Positions 1 to 12,400 of a stretch of DNA of 64,000 bases are shown here, in pieces. Origin of the DNA: Bromus sterilis (lineage: Eukaryota > Streptophyta > Magnoliopsida > Poales > Poaceae); contig OX465596.1 in assembly GCA_950022295.1 (NCBI GenBank), forward strand, positions 214,303,501 to 214,367,500, read 5' to 3'. Within the stretch, counting starts at the first letter, position 1. Every line of letters begins with the position of its first letter. The translations under genes were made by a program, and so were the position numbers. Below the pieces are notes generated by a model that was given only the letters and a program-made list of their open reading frames with translations, was not told the origin of the DNA and ran no database searches.

Positions 1-476
1 GAGTTTATTACATCATCAAGAAAAAATGATCTCGACCTAAAAAGGATGATGCTAAAACATCCAGATGTTAGTGGATATGTTTAGTTTTGGGCAAAATGTA
101 ATTGTGGCATCACAATTATTTTACAAATTATATATGCTGGAGCCTCTGTGGACAGAAGATACAGATAATTTGGTCTATTGCTATTTTTGTTTGAAAAATT
201 CACCAGAAAGGATATTTTGGACAATGCATGTTTATTTGTATATATGGGCTTTCCATTTGAAAAATAACTGATGATGGTTCATCTGCTTATAGTCCTTTAA
301 CCTCTAGATAAAAGCGTTCAATTTTTAAAAGTAAGGATCATGTCCATTAGAGTTGCTATCTTGATTGCAATTTGTAAGTTCCAGAAATATGCTCATACTC
401 AGATGGCCTATTTGTAATGATCAGGTGCTAGTTTTATCTCTAATTTCATAACTGTATGCCTATGACCTTATTTCAG
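1..476. other. Intron of the AIR9 gene (left edge)
   Basis: AT-rich sequence with no coding match, ending in a pyrimidine-rich tract and an AG acceptor just before the first visible AIR9 exon at 477. That exon begins with the last two bases of a codon, so an upstream exon in phase 1 must lie outside the window. The short open frame near 65-271 has no recognisable content. Confidence 0.7.
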
Positions 477-3400
477 GTACACCATCAGTCAGCTATGTAC
501 AAGTTGTTGGAGACATTGTTGAAGACAACACAATCAAAGGAAACGGAAAATACTTTGGTGGCAAAGAGGGACTGAGCAAATTCCAATGGTTTAGGGAGAA
601 GGAAAATGGGTATGTGCCATTTTTGTGGGATCTTTTTGTATATTGAATAAAGTATAGGTCACCTTTGTGCATATATGGTTTAGATGTTTCATTACAGCCA
701 AGCAGTGCACTCATTACAACCATTACCAATCTGAATATAAATGGAAACGCACAAGGAAAGACCTTTCTTCTGTAAAAGTTTCCTTATCCTCCTGAAGCAA
801 AATAATATTTTCCTGCGACCATTTTTTGGGGATCAGTATATTTAAATAAAGTATAGGTCAACTGAACTTTGCAACTTGTCTGATATCAGTCCACGTTAGT
901 CAGCCAGGCTCATCTCGTCTCTTACTAAGTAGCAATTCAGGAACTGGTATGCCTCCTTAGACTCTGGACTGCCAAAACCAAATCTTACATTGTCATGTAC
1001 GATGTCTAAGGTATCATTCTTATGTTGTCACTCGGAATATCCTACTTACACCACCCGTTGTGCGTGAACAGATTTTATGGTCTTAATAGTCCAATAGATG
1101 CCTTTGCATAGCTAGATTAAAGAGACCGAACATTATTGGACTGTGGTTGTACCAATAGAATTTGATTTTGATGCCCCTGGCTTCCGACATCCCTATTTGT
1201 AATGCCAGACTCTAGGCACTTAAGAGTTTCTACCATTTTAAGGAGCAATATTTTGCAACTGAATGTAAAATTTATAAACTAAATAAGAAATATGAAAGAA
1301 TGGTTTTTCTTTAATGGCTCTGGTTGAGCACTAGTCTAGCACCACACGCAATGTGTAGAAATTTATATAGTATGTTACTGTATTTATGGAAACAACTACT
1401 TGATTTCGTGCAGTGGATTTCTTCTAGTGCTGTCAAATAGCACAGAATACACACTGACCAAGGAGGATGTGGGCTGGTGCCTCAAATTTGTATATACCCC
1501 CATCAATCTTGAAGGTCCGTCAACTGTCCACTACTTGTGTGCATCGATGTTTTGTTATATTAATATATTAGTGTCTTTCCAGGTCAGGAGGGTGAAGCTG
1601 CTTTCGCCATAACAGAGGCGGTAAAGAAAGGTAGTAATTAGTGACGTTTGTGCCCATTTTGCAGTTAAAGTGTTAATGTTTCTGCGCTTTATGATAATGA
1701 TGCTATTAGATGTGTGATCACTTTGCTTTACTTGCCTTGGCCGGTTAGCCCCTCCGAAAGTCTTCGATTTGAAGATTATTGGTGAAACAAGAGAAGGAAG
1801 CAATGTATCTGTTACTGGTACTGTCACAGGTGCATCTGAAGCATGCAGCAGGGTTCAGTGGTTCAAGGCATCTTCATCTGAATTTGTGAATGACCATGAT
1901 CTTGAAGCCCTTTGTACATCTAAAGTCTCAAAGGTATGTTAAATTTTGTTCTCCACTTCTCTTGATGTGGCAGCATTACTGAACTCTTAGTCATGTTTTG
2001 GTTGTCAAATTTTTTAGTTAGAGATACAACCGAGTTACATTCTCTTTGTTAATTTTATACTAGACATTCCGTATTCCTCTTGGTGCTGTTGGATGTTATA
2101 TTGTTGCAAAGTTTACTCCTGTGGGGCCCGATGGAGAAATTGGTGCACCAGCCTATGCTATATCAGTTGATGTTGTGGAAAGTAAGTTCATGCTCTGTCA
2201 AGCTCAACTATTTGTCCTAAATACCATTTTGTGCCCACACTTTTGATACAGATGAATATTTTGTTCACAACTCTCACCAGCTGCCATTTATAGTTTTGTC
2301 TACCAGTTCATTATTCCCCCATACTTCAATGCTAAATTCATGAATGGTAGTCAACCTAATTACTTCATTTATTGAATGAGTCTCTAGAAGCCTTCTACAG
2401 TTCTACTGGACTATCTCCAGAAAAGGCTCCAGGGAGAAAAAACCTACCGGAGGAAAAGCCTAATGCTTGTAAAGCCTAATGAGGGGGAAAAAGCCTCATG
2501 CAAGGCAAAGGAAAAGCCTAAGGAGTTAATCCTGATGTGACATGGTGACTTGATTAGAGCGGCAACAAATTACCCCCCCCCCCCCCCCCCCCTAATTTTG
2601 TCACCATCAGTTTATTCTCAGCAACGCTGATTCTGCTCCTTAGCTCCTGGAACCTGATCCGACCGAGAGCCTTCATGAGTATGTCAACGAGCTGCACCTT
2701 CATGTTGACGTAGTCGATCTTGAACTTCCCCTGTTCAACCAAATCCCGAATAAAATGGTAGCGGGTATCAATATGCTTACTACGATCATGGAACATGGGG
2801 TTCTTCGCGAGAGAAATCGCTGATTTGTTGTCCACCAACAACATTGGCGTCTTTGGCTCCTCGTTCAGCATGTCGCCAAGCAGCCTGCTCAGCTAGATTC
2901 CCTGCACACGGTGGTAACTGCTGTTAGAGAACCGACAAGCAAATAACAAACGAGAAGAACGAAAAGCAACACAGGGACACACAGATTTTAACGTGGAAAA
3001 CCCCTCCGAGGAGAAGGGTAAAAACCACGGGCGCCAGCCAGCCAACTTTCACTATTGCGGGAGAGGTTACAATCGTTGAGGGATTTACAACGTGATGATC
3101 TATCTCGTGCGGTGGCTTACAAGGCATATATATAACCGGTAGGAGAGACCTAGGTGGCTAGGTCAATACTGATCCGCCAGAAGTTAGCCTTTAGCATCAT
3201 ATGAATTTGGATCACAACTTCAACAAACTCCACCTTGTAGCATGAATGAGCAACTCTTTCCTGAACAAATAAAAGAAACACTTTCGGCGCCAAACAACCA
3301 CTAGGGCTAAGCAGTTATACCAACTAAGTTTGAGCTAAGTATGAGCAAAGCTTAAACTTAGCAACAGGAACATGCTTTGTCATCATATCAGTAGGATTAT

Positions 3401-6400
3401 TATGAGTACTAATCTTGCATACCTTCAGTTTACCTTGAGCAACAATGTCTCAAATATAATGGTATTTGACATCAATGTGCTTTGTCCTCTCATGGAACAT
3501 ATGATCCTTAGTTAAGTATATGGCACTTTGATTGTCACAAAACAAATTAATGCAAGTAGTATCTCCACAAAGCTCAACATATAAACCTTTCAACCAAATA
3601 GATTCCGTACAAGCTTCAGCAATGGCCATGTATTCAGCTCAGTACTGGATTGAGCAACAAATGGCTGCAATGTTTCCTTTCAACTCACGACACAACCTCC
3701 AATGGTGAACACATAACAGTGAGGGATCTCCTCTTATCCAAATCACTAGAAGCAAAATCTGAATCCACGTAGCCAATGAGTCCCTCACCAGTTCTGCCAA
3801 ACTTCAAATAAACACTTGAAGTGCCATGAAGATACCTGAAAATCCATTGAACAACTTTCCAATGTTCTTTACCAGGATTAGCCATGAATCTACTAACCAA
3901 GCTCATAGCAAATGATAAATCAGGACGAGAGCAAACCATGACATACATCAAAGAACCGACAACACTAGAATATGGAACTCTTGACATGTACTCAAAATCC
4001 TCATCATTACTAGGACAATCAAAAGATGATAATTTAAAGTGAGGGCGACGGGCGACGGACCTAGCGCTCCGCTCCGTCAGAAGTTAGCCTTTAGCTTCAT
4101 ATGAATTTGGATCACAACTTCAACAGCTGCGGCGATGTATGCGATTCACATGAAGAGAATGCCACCACACGTTTCTGTGACTGCCAACTGACCGGACTGT
4201 CACCATGGAAGAAGATAATGCCTGACGTGCTCTTCCGGTCATTGACGTCTCTGGCCAAGTGTACATCATTGTACCCCACCAATTTTAGCGAGTCGCCACC
4301 CTTGGAGTAGGAGAGGCTGAGAGTCAGACTCCCTGCGATGTAGTGCAGCAAGTGCTTCATTGCTGCGTAGTGCTGCGTCGTACGGTTCTCCATGAACCGG
4401 CTCACATAGCCGATGACAAAACATATGCCCGGCCTCGTATGCACAAGGTACTGCAGGCTTCCCACAAGGCTGCGATAGAGTGTGGCGTCCATCGACTCTC
4501 CATTGCCGGTTTTCGTCAACCTGCGCCATGCCTCCATTGGCACGACACTGGGGTTGCAATCTTCCATGTCTTCTTTGTGCAACACTTTCTTCGCGTAGGC
4601 GGTCTGACTAAGCGTGATCATCCTCGCCCTTTGCTGCACTTCAATGCCCAGATAATAACTGAGCTCGCCAAGGTCGCTCATCTTGAAGAGCTTGGTCATC
4701 TCCGCCTTAAACTTCTCGATATGCTCAATGTGGGAACTAGCGATGATAAGGTCGCCGACATATACGCCGACAAGGAGCAGATTGCCTCGACGGTACATAG
4801 CGTGCTCGGAGCGACCGCGCTCGAAGCCGAGAGCATGCAAATTGCAGTCCAACTTGGCATTCCACGCCCTCGGTGCTTGGCGCAGCCCGTAGAGGGTCTT
4901 CTACAACCTGAGCACCTTGTGCTCCTTGCAGTCAATGACAAAGCCTGTAGGTTGTTGCACGTACACCTCCTCGATCAAATCGCCGTTCAAGAAGGCGATC
5001 ATGACGTCCATGTGATGGACATGCCATGCATGTTGGTTGCGGTGTTCAACTACACCATTCTGATGTGGCATGTACGGCGTCGTCAGCTGACGCTTGGCGC
5101 CAATCTCCACGAAGTATTCCCCAAGCTTGTTCGAGGTGAAGTCACCCCCTCGATCGGTGCGTAGCACTTTGAGTTTGCGCCCAACTTCGAGCTCGGCCTC
5201 AGCTTGAAAGCACTTGATCGCCCCTTGTGCCTGATCCTTCCGTGGCAAGGAGAGACACCCAAATATAGTGGCTGTGATCATCCACCATCAGGAGAAATTA
5301 CCGTTTTCCTCCCGACGTTGGTGGATCGATCGGACTGCAGAGATCCGCGTGCACAAGACCCAATGGCTTGTCGTCTCGGTTGCATGCCTTGCGTCGAAAA
5401 TGGCACACGCTTGTGCTTGAGACATGCATCACATAGACGACTGACCTTCTTGAGGAGAGGGACACCGTGGACCATGTTGTCGCGTGCGAGCCGCCGAAGT
5501 GCCTGAAAGTTGATGCGAGCCACCAAAGTGCCTGAAAGTTGATGTGCCCATAGCGCGTGTCCCAGAGCCATGCATCCTCGCCACTGCATACGGAGAGGCA
5601 AACTAGACGTGCTAGGTTGAGGTGCCCATTAGGTTACAGTTGTAAAATTTCACCTTGGACATGTCGTGTTCGCCATCGTTCTTGGCTATGCCGTAACGAT
5701 CGCGCGTTCCACGGCTGTCGTTGCCGGGGTTGTCGTTGGCACGATGGTTGTTGCCGCCCTGCTTGGGTTGAGGCTTGCCCCGACGATGATTGTTGGCGTT
5801 GCCGCCGCCGGAGCTTTGCCCCTGCTCAAGCTGCTTCCTCCGTGCATCCCACTCCTCTTCTGTGAGAAGTAGGCGACCCCTGGACATCTGTGAGTCGGCG
5901 ATGGCGCACCACTCATCGACAGTGGAGGCGCCCCATGAGCTCCTCAATGGAGATGGTTCGCAGATCAAGTAGGGTCTTGATCACCACAACTATTTGCATG
6001 TAGCGAGGTGGGATGACTCGCAGAAATTTCGCATGACCCTCACCTCCACGTTTTTGCTGAGGGTGCGTAGGTTGTTGATGAGGTTCGTGATCCTCATCCC
6101 GAAAGCTTCCAGCGTCTCACCATCACGAAACATGATTTGCTCGAAATCGACGCGTAGTCGTTGCGCCATTGCCTCATGGACGCGCTCGATGCCCATGCGC
6201 ATTGTCTTGATGGTTTCCCATGCCTCCTTCGACGTCTACTTCACTACGAGCGTGTCTACCATTTCTGGCGGCACAACTCGCAGGATCGCAGTGAGCGCCG
6301 CCTTGTCACGAGCCACGCTCGATTGGTTTCCCTCCACCGCGTCCCACATGTAGTGAGCCTCCATGTTGACTTGCATCACCATAGTCCACTTGATGTAGTT

Positions 6401-9400
6401 CATCGCGGTGAGCGACGGCCAGGTGATGGCACCCGAAGGAATGTACTGCTCCTGCATAGTGCGCTCATGGATGACAACTTCGATGCCATCCCTCCGCGCT
6501 CGACTCCACCCACGGCTGAGCTCCCGTGTTCGTGGCGTGGTGCATGACCGTGTGGCGCCACCGTTGTGCCCTGTGGCGTCCGTGAGTCACTCGAGCCCAC
6601 CATGGTCCAGTTTGAACACAAGTCTCTGATACCAGCTGTTGGAAACTAAGCTCGAGCTACACAGATGCTTACCAAGAGAGGAACTCAAAGCAAGCAGGAG
6701 ACACTGGTTTTGGTTACCCTGTCTTGCTTCCCGGTGTTTCTTCCTCTTATATAGCATTATTTATTACACAAAGCGAAAAACCTAAACTAAAGTGGAAAAG
6801 GCTCCAGGGAGAAAAAACCTACTGGAGGAAAAAAGCCTAATGCTTGGAAAGCCTAATGAGGGGGAAAAAGCCTCATGCAAGGCAAGGGAAAAACCTAAGG
6901 AGCTAATCCGGATGTTACCTGGCTGACTTGATTAGAGCTGCAACAGTTTATCTCTTCTTTTTCAGTGCTGTTGCCGTTTGCTTTCCAAATTTGACAGCTT
7001 GGTTACCTTTCTCCTCTGTCGCAGCACTGCCGCCCAGTCTGAACTTTTTGATTGTCACTGGTGAATTCTCAGAGGATCAAATGTTGACTGCATCATATGG
7101 GTATATTGGGGGGTATGAAGGAAATAGTCTATACAGTTGGTATCTTCATGAGGTATTGTTATACTTTCTTGTTTGTAACTTAATTTCACATTGATACTCA
7201 GTAAATAACACTCATCATGCATATTGTGCTTCTATATATTAAGCATATACTCCTTTGGTTCTAGCTACGTATGTTTTACTTTCTTCATGCCACACTGTTT
7301 GTCCACTTACATAAAGTTTGACAGACTGAGGATGATGAAGGCAGTCCACTTTCAGAAGCGTATGGTTTGTTACGGTATCACACTAAAAAGGAAGATGTTG
7401 GGAAGTTTGTCTCTTTCAAATGCATACCTATCAGGAATGATGGTATTGTTGGTGAGCCAGAAGTTTTCATAGGAAAGGATAGAGTTACACCAGGTGCTCA
7501 TTCTCCTTTCCCCGAGCAATTTCTCAAATAGGAGATCGCTTTATATGCCAAGCAAGAAACTGACTGGGTAAATGAAGTAGGATTCTTACTAATCACTTAT
7601 GCTTTTGCATGGTGACATGATGGCTGAGATTGTATGTATGTCAAAAACAAATAAGTAGAATAGCTTCATTGTGCCACTTTCTCCTTGGTTATTCTTTTTA
7701 TGTCTGGGTTAGCTTTCCTGACTGTAGTTCTGACATAGTCTGCATGTTTACTGACCAATGAAATTCGTACAAACAAAGATTTCCGATGCACTGACTGATT
7801 AAATCTCACTGCACTTTTAACAGGAAATCCGACGCTACTTTCTCTTGAACTAAATGGTGAGGCTATTGAAGGAACAACCATGGTTGCCAATAGAAGATAT
7901 TGGGGAGGAGAAGAAGGGGACACGGTATTCCGTTGGGTACTGGTAGGTTCTTATTAAAACACCATTACTGTTTTCACATAATGATGACTTGTAACCTGTA
8001 ACAGATTGGGTATTACCTATGTCTGTCCTTAAAATTAACTTTCTGTTGTCTGTAGACAAGTTCTGATGGAACCCAGAATGAAATTGAGGGTGCAACAGGT
8101 TCATCATACAGCTTGAAATGTGATGATATTGGCTTCTACGTGTCTGTATCGTGCGAGCCTGTTAGAATTGACGGAGTTCATGGTTCTTTGGTGTCGACAG
8201 AAGCGATCGGACCTATTATTCCTGGTACATGAGCTGAAAATTTGATCTCTTGGGAATATAAGCGCTTTTCTGTAGTATTCGTGCTTCTGTGCACATGTGC
8301 ATGTGGACACGCATTTCCTCCAATCTATTCATTGATGCAATAACACTGACTAGCGTAAATGGACCAAAATCCCCTTATATAGTTTACTTGTTTGCAGGAC
8401 CACCGACATGTCGATCACTTGAGCTAGTTGGCTCTATGCTTGAAGGTGGTCGGTTGACCTCTCATGCTGAGTATACTGGAGGGTAAGTGTTCCAGGTTAT
8501 GCCTAATGTCATACTAGCTGGTTTGATCTGATTGCTTCTTTTTCTTCTCATTCTAGTGTTAAGGGAAACTGCATCCAGCAATGGTTCAGATTATATCATG
8601 ATGGTAGCAAGGACAAGTTGCTGGCCGATGGTCAGTGCATATTAGGTTTATTTTTAATGCTTGCGTGCTATCAGATACAGCTTCTGTTTTTTGAGAAGAA
8701 TTAATGGTCAATTGTTTGTCTCTCTTAGAATGTCTAGATCTTGTTCTAGCTGATGTTGATTGCCGAATTGAGGTCATATTTACACCTGTACGAGAAGATG
8801 GATTGCAAGGGTCACCTAAGAGTGTTTGTTCGGATATAATCTTACCTGGTTAGTGCTTCTTCCCAAATGTTCATCAGTGGAAAACGGTTGATCTAGTGCA
8901 GAAAGAAAATTCCTAGTAGCTTTATTGTTCATTAATCATTGCATGGATGTAGGGATGAAAACAGGGCGGAAACGGACAGAACTGAGTGCTGCGGCATTTG
9001 TTTTCAAATTATTTTGCGGAAGTGGAAACGAACACAGAAACCTCAGAAACAAATACAGAAACAGCTACTACTGGAAACGAATACAAAGCTTATATTGTTC
9101 GGACGCGGATAGTAAACCGGGTGTTCGCCGGAACTAAAAAAACCCCTTGAACAATTCAGAAAAACACAAGCAAACCAGATACTCTTTCAATTTATATGAC
9201 TACAACGTCTTTTAATGATCTCCTAAACCAGCCACACCACATGGAGGTGCCTGGACAATACAGCGAGGATGGGCGGGAGTCGTGTGAGCTGGCCTACTGG
9301 GGATAGTGAAACACAAGAGGGGATTAAGTTAGGCTTTAGCGTTCTGAATGTTGGTCCACAACATGAATTTTCTTGAGTGCTGGACTGAGCTACATATTAG

Positions 9401-12400
9401 CCATGGAAAAACGGAATGTGCCGTATTTGCGGAAACGTATTCCCGTTTACATGGTTATTCTGCCGGAAAATGATGCTTCGTTTCCGTTTCCCTATTCGCG
9501 GAAGAAATTGCATTCCCGTTTCGTTCCGCAATATTCCATTTTCATTTTCGTATTTCCTTTTCGTTTCCATTTTTCCACGGGCATTCCGAAAATTTTCCGC
9601 TCCATTTTCATCCCTACATGGATTTTTTTTGAAAAGGAGGATAACCCCCGGCCTATGCATCGAAAGATGCACACAACCATATATTATTAGAAAAAGGAAA
9701 AATCCATCAGTCAAACAAATTCAACCTGGAAAAGAAAAAACCCGAGGCCGCGTGCCTTGCGACAGTATCTCCACCAATTAACCACTAACCCTACGGTAAA
9801 AGACAGAAACAAATGAAAAGTACACATCTCGTAGACTAAGCCTTCAAGAAGGAACACCACATATGCGCTGATGATGATGAGTCCAACTATAGGTCGCTCG
9901 GGATTTTCATCCCCAAAGACGAGCTTCGATCCACCACCATCAGCAAGGACACGACACAGACGCGCATCGATATAGCCCGACCAGAGATCTTGTGTTTCCA
10001 CCGGATTGGGAAAAATTGTCATCGAAGCCGCCTCTACCATCACCCCTTCACCAGCTACTGATGCCTCGATAGCCGAGTACCTCAGAGGAGAAACAGGAAG
10101 ACATCGATGTTCCATACCGACTCACCTTCCGTCCTTTTCGCACCACCTTCGATCCAATAGCGATAGGCATGACTTGTCACCTTTATAGGAGCCACCAAGC
10201 ATTGCACCAGCTGACAACAGGTATGACTTGGCACTTCTGCATGAGCCACTCATGTCGGCAACGGGCATGACTTGGAGTCGCCGTACGTAGCACCTGCTGA
10301 GCTGGATCAAACCCGATCTGGAGTTGAAGGGGGGCGTCCCATACCGCCGTCAACCTCGAAAGGCCATCGCCACCTCGAGACCTAACTGCCGTGTCATCCG
10401 CACGACCACGGAGGCTGCCGCCGTCGAAGAACCAGGGCCTCCGCTCCATTTGCCAAACTTGTGCGCCACCATGGAATGACGGCGCAGCGAGCAGACCGCG
10501 ACCAGATCCGCCGCCTCTTGACCGGCTACTGGCTACCGCGCTGCCATGCCTACATGGATGGTCCTTGTATGAATAAAATTTTGATCCTGTACAAAGTAGA
10601 TAAGATTCATTCAGCTTTGAGCATGGTATGTCCAAACTCTATGCAAATTTTATTCTAAAGCATTGACTGTTTGTTAATCCATCATTGACACAGGGGAGCC
10701 CAAAGGTGTCAGTCTTGTTATACCAGTGTGTTTTGAGGACAATGAAATTTCTCCTGTCAAAGCCTACTTCGGTGGCAAGGAAGGCATTGGAATATATACT
10801 TGGTTCAGAACTACAGAGAAGCTTGATAACTTGGAACCTGAGCTGGTGGCATCATGTGCAAAAGTTGTTGGAGAAACCTTGTGCGTTCTCTTACCGATTG
10901 CATTTACTTTTGAACGGTTTATCTTAAGAGCTAATTCGTTTGAAATAATTGAATGTGTAACAGATTGTACAAACCTTCATTGGTTGATGTTGGCTTTTAC
11001 TTGATCCTTTCCTGGGTTCCTATACGATGTGATGGAAAGACTGGCGACCCATTGATGGCTATTACTGATAACCCTGTCATGGCAGGTTGCCACTTGATCT
11101 GTTACTACTTGACATTGCTATGTATTAATTTCCTGCAGATCCTTTACTCCTGTACGAAACTTGCAGCTTTTCCATCTGTTATGGATGTTAATTTGAAGAA
11201 AACAAGTTCAGACTTATACAGTGGAGTAGGCACTTATTATGGTGGATATGAGGGATCAAGCTTGCATAGGTGGTACAGGGAATCTAGTGATGGGACCAGG
11301 TTTTGTGTAGATGGCGCTGATTCAAGTACATATGAAGTGGCAGATGCAGATTACAGCTGCCGTCTATTGTTTGGGTAAATCAGTATAATCAAGTCTATTT
11401 TCCACGTGAAACCTCAGTGGCATGTTGTGTTTTTTCTTTTCTAAGTCGTTCTACTGTTTTTTTTGTCAAATATATTATGATCCGAATGTACCCAAAAATC
11501 ATGTTCCAAAGGATTTGTCTGCAGAATTTTTCTTCTGTTGTATTCATCGTTCTAACATAAATGACAAAATATCCGACGTACTTTCATTAGATTAAAAAGT
11601 AACTGTTATGGATAATTTGGTTGAAAATTACCAGATGTGATCTTTCCTGATGTCTAACATGCAGTATGCCTTTGCAATTCTTGCAGGTATACCCCTGTTC
11701 GTTCAGATGGGGTCATTGGTGAGGAAAAGGTTTCTGAACCATCTGATATAATATTTCCAGGTAAGCTATATTATATGTCTCTAAACCTATTGGATATTAA
11801 TTGTATTTTCTGATTTTTATGCAACCAAATCTTTCCATTGCAGAGCAACTCAAGATCGAGACCCTTTCATTCAAAGGAAATCAAGTTGAGAGAGAGACAC
11901 TTGAGGCAGTTGAACAAATTCCAAGAAATGAGACTCAAGAACAAATATGGGGTAACTACAAGAAAGAAATAAAATATCAATGGTAAAAAAAAATGGTTGT
12001 AATGCATATCTTTGGAAGTGCTTTGATCAATATGCATGTAAAATGTATTGTATATCTTTGGATGTAGGTTTGCCTCAAATGGATCAGGGGTGGACCTGTC
12101 TTTTGAACCTTTGGCTACTAAGTGCTCCCGTTCATACAGAGTTCGCTTTGAGGATATAGGCCGATGCCTCAAATGTGAATGCTGTGTTCTTGATGTATTT
12201 GGACGATCCAGTGAATCGGTATCAGCTGTGACCTCCCCTATTTTGCCAGGTCTTTTCTACTGCTTATATCTAGATGAATTGTGTTTTAATTTTTTCAATA
12301 AGTGCGTTCTTCTGTCCTCTTCATTGAAGTTATTTTTCCTGCTATAGGTAAATGATAGATGTTTTAAGGGATATTGCAATATTTGACTCAAACATGAAGA

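Larger units (their letters stand above)
2421..6945 (-). mobile_element. Copia LTR retrotransposon in an AIR9 intron, degenerate
   Basis: The 5' LTR (minus sense) is 6637-6945, with TG...CA ends. A methionine-tRNA type primer site lies beside it at 6624-6634 (minus TGGTATCAGAG). The 3' LTR is truncated: only 2421-2567 matches the other copy, next to a polypurine tract that is a run of 20 G on the minus strand (2573-2592). Minus-strand coding remnants follow the Copia order gag, integrase, reverse transcriptase, RNase H. Frames are broken by stops and shifts, and a second Copia element interrupts RNase H. It lies between AIR9 exons 2064-2181 and 7025-7152. Because the left LTR is cut short, no target duplication can be checked. 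Confidence 0.88.

Noticed and set aside
4343..5164. 273-codon + strand ORF
   Set aside because: It is antisense to well-supported Copia RT and RNase H sequence and has no features of its own.
9711..10635. LINE ORF1 or ORF2 in the retroposon
   Set aside because: The minus ORFs have no endonuclease, RT or zinc-knuckle motifs, so only the tail and duplication support the call.
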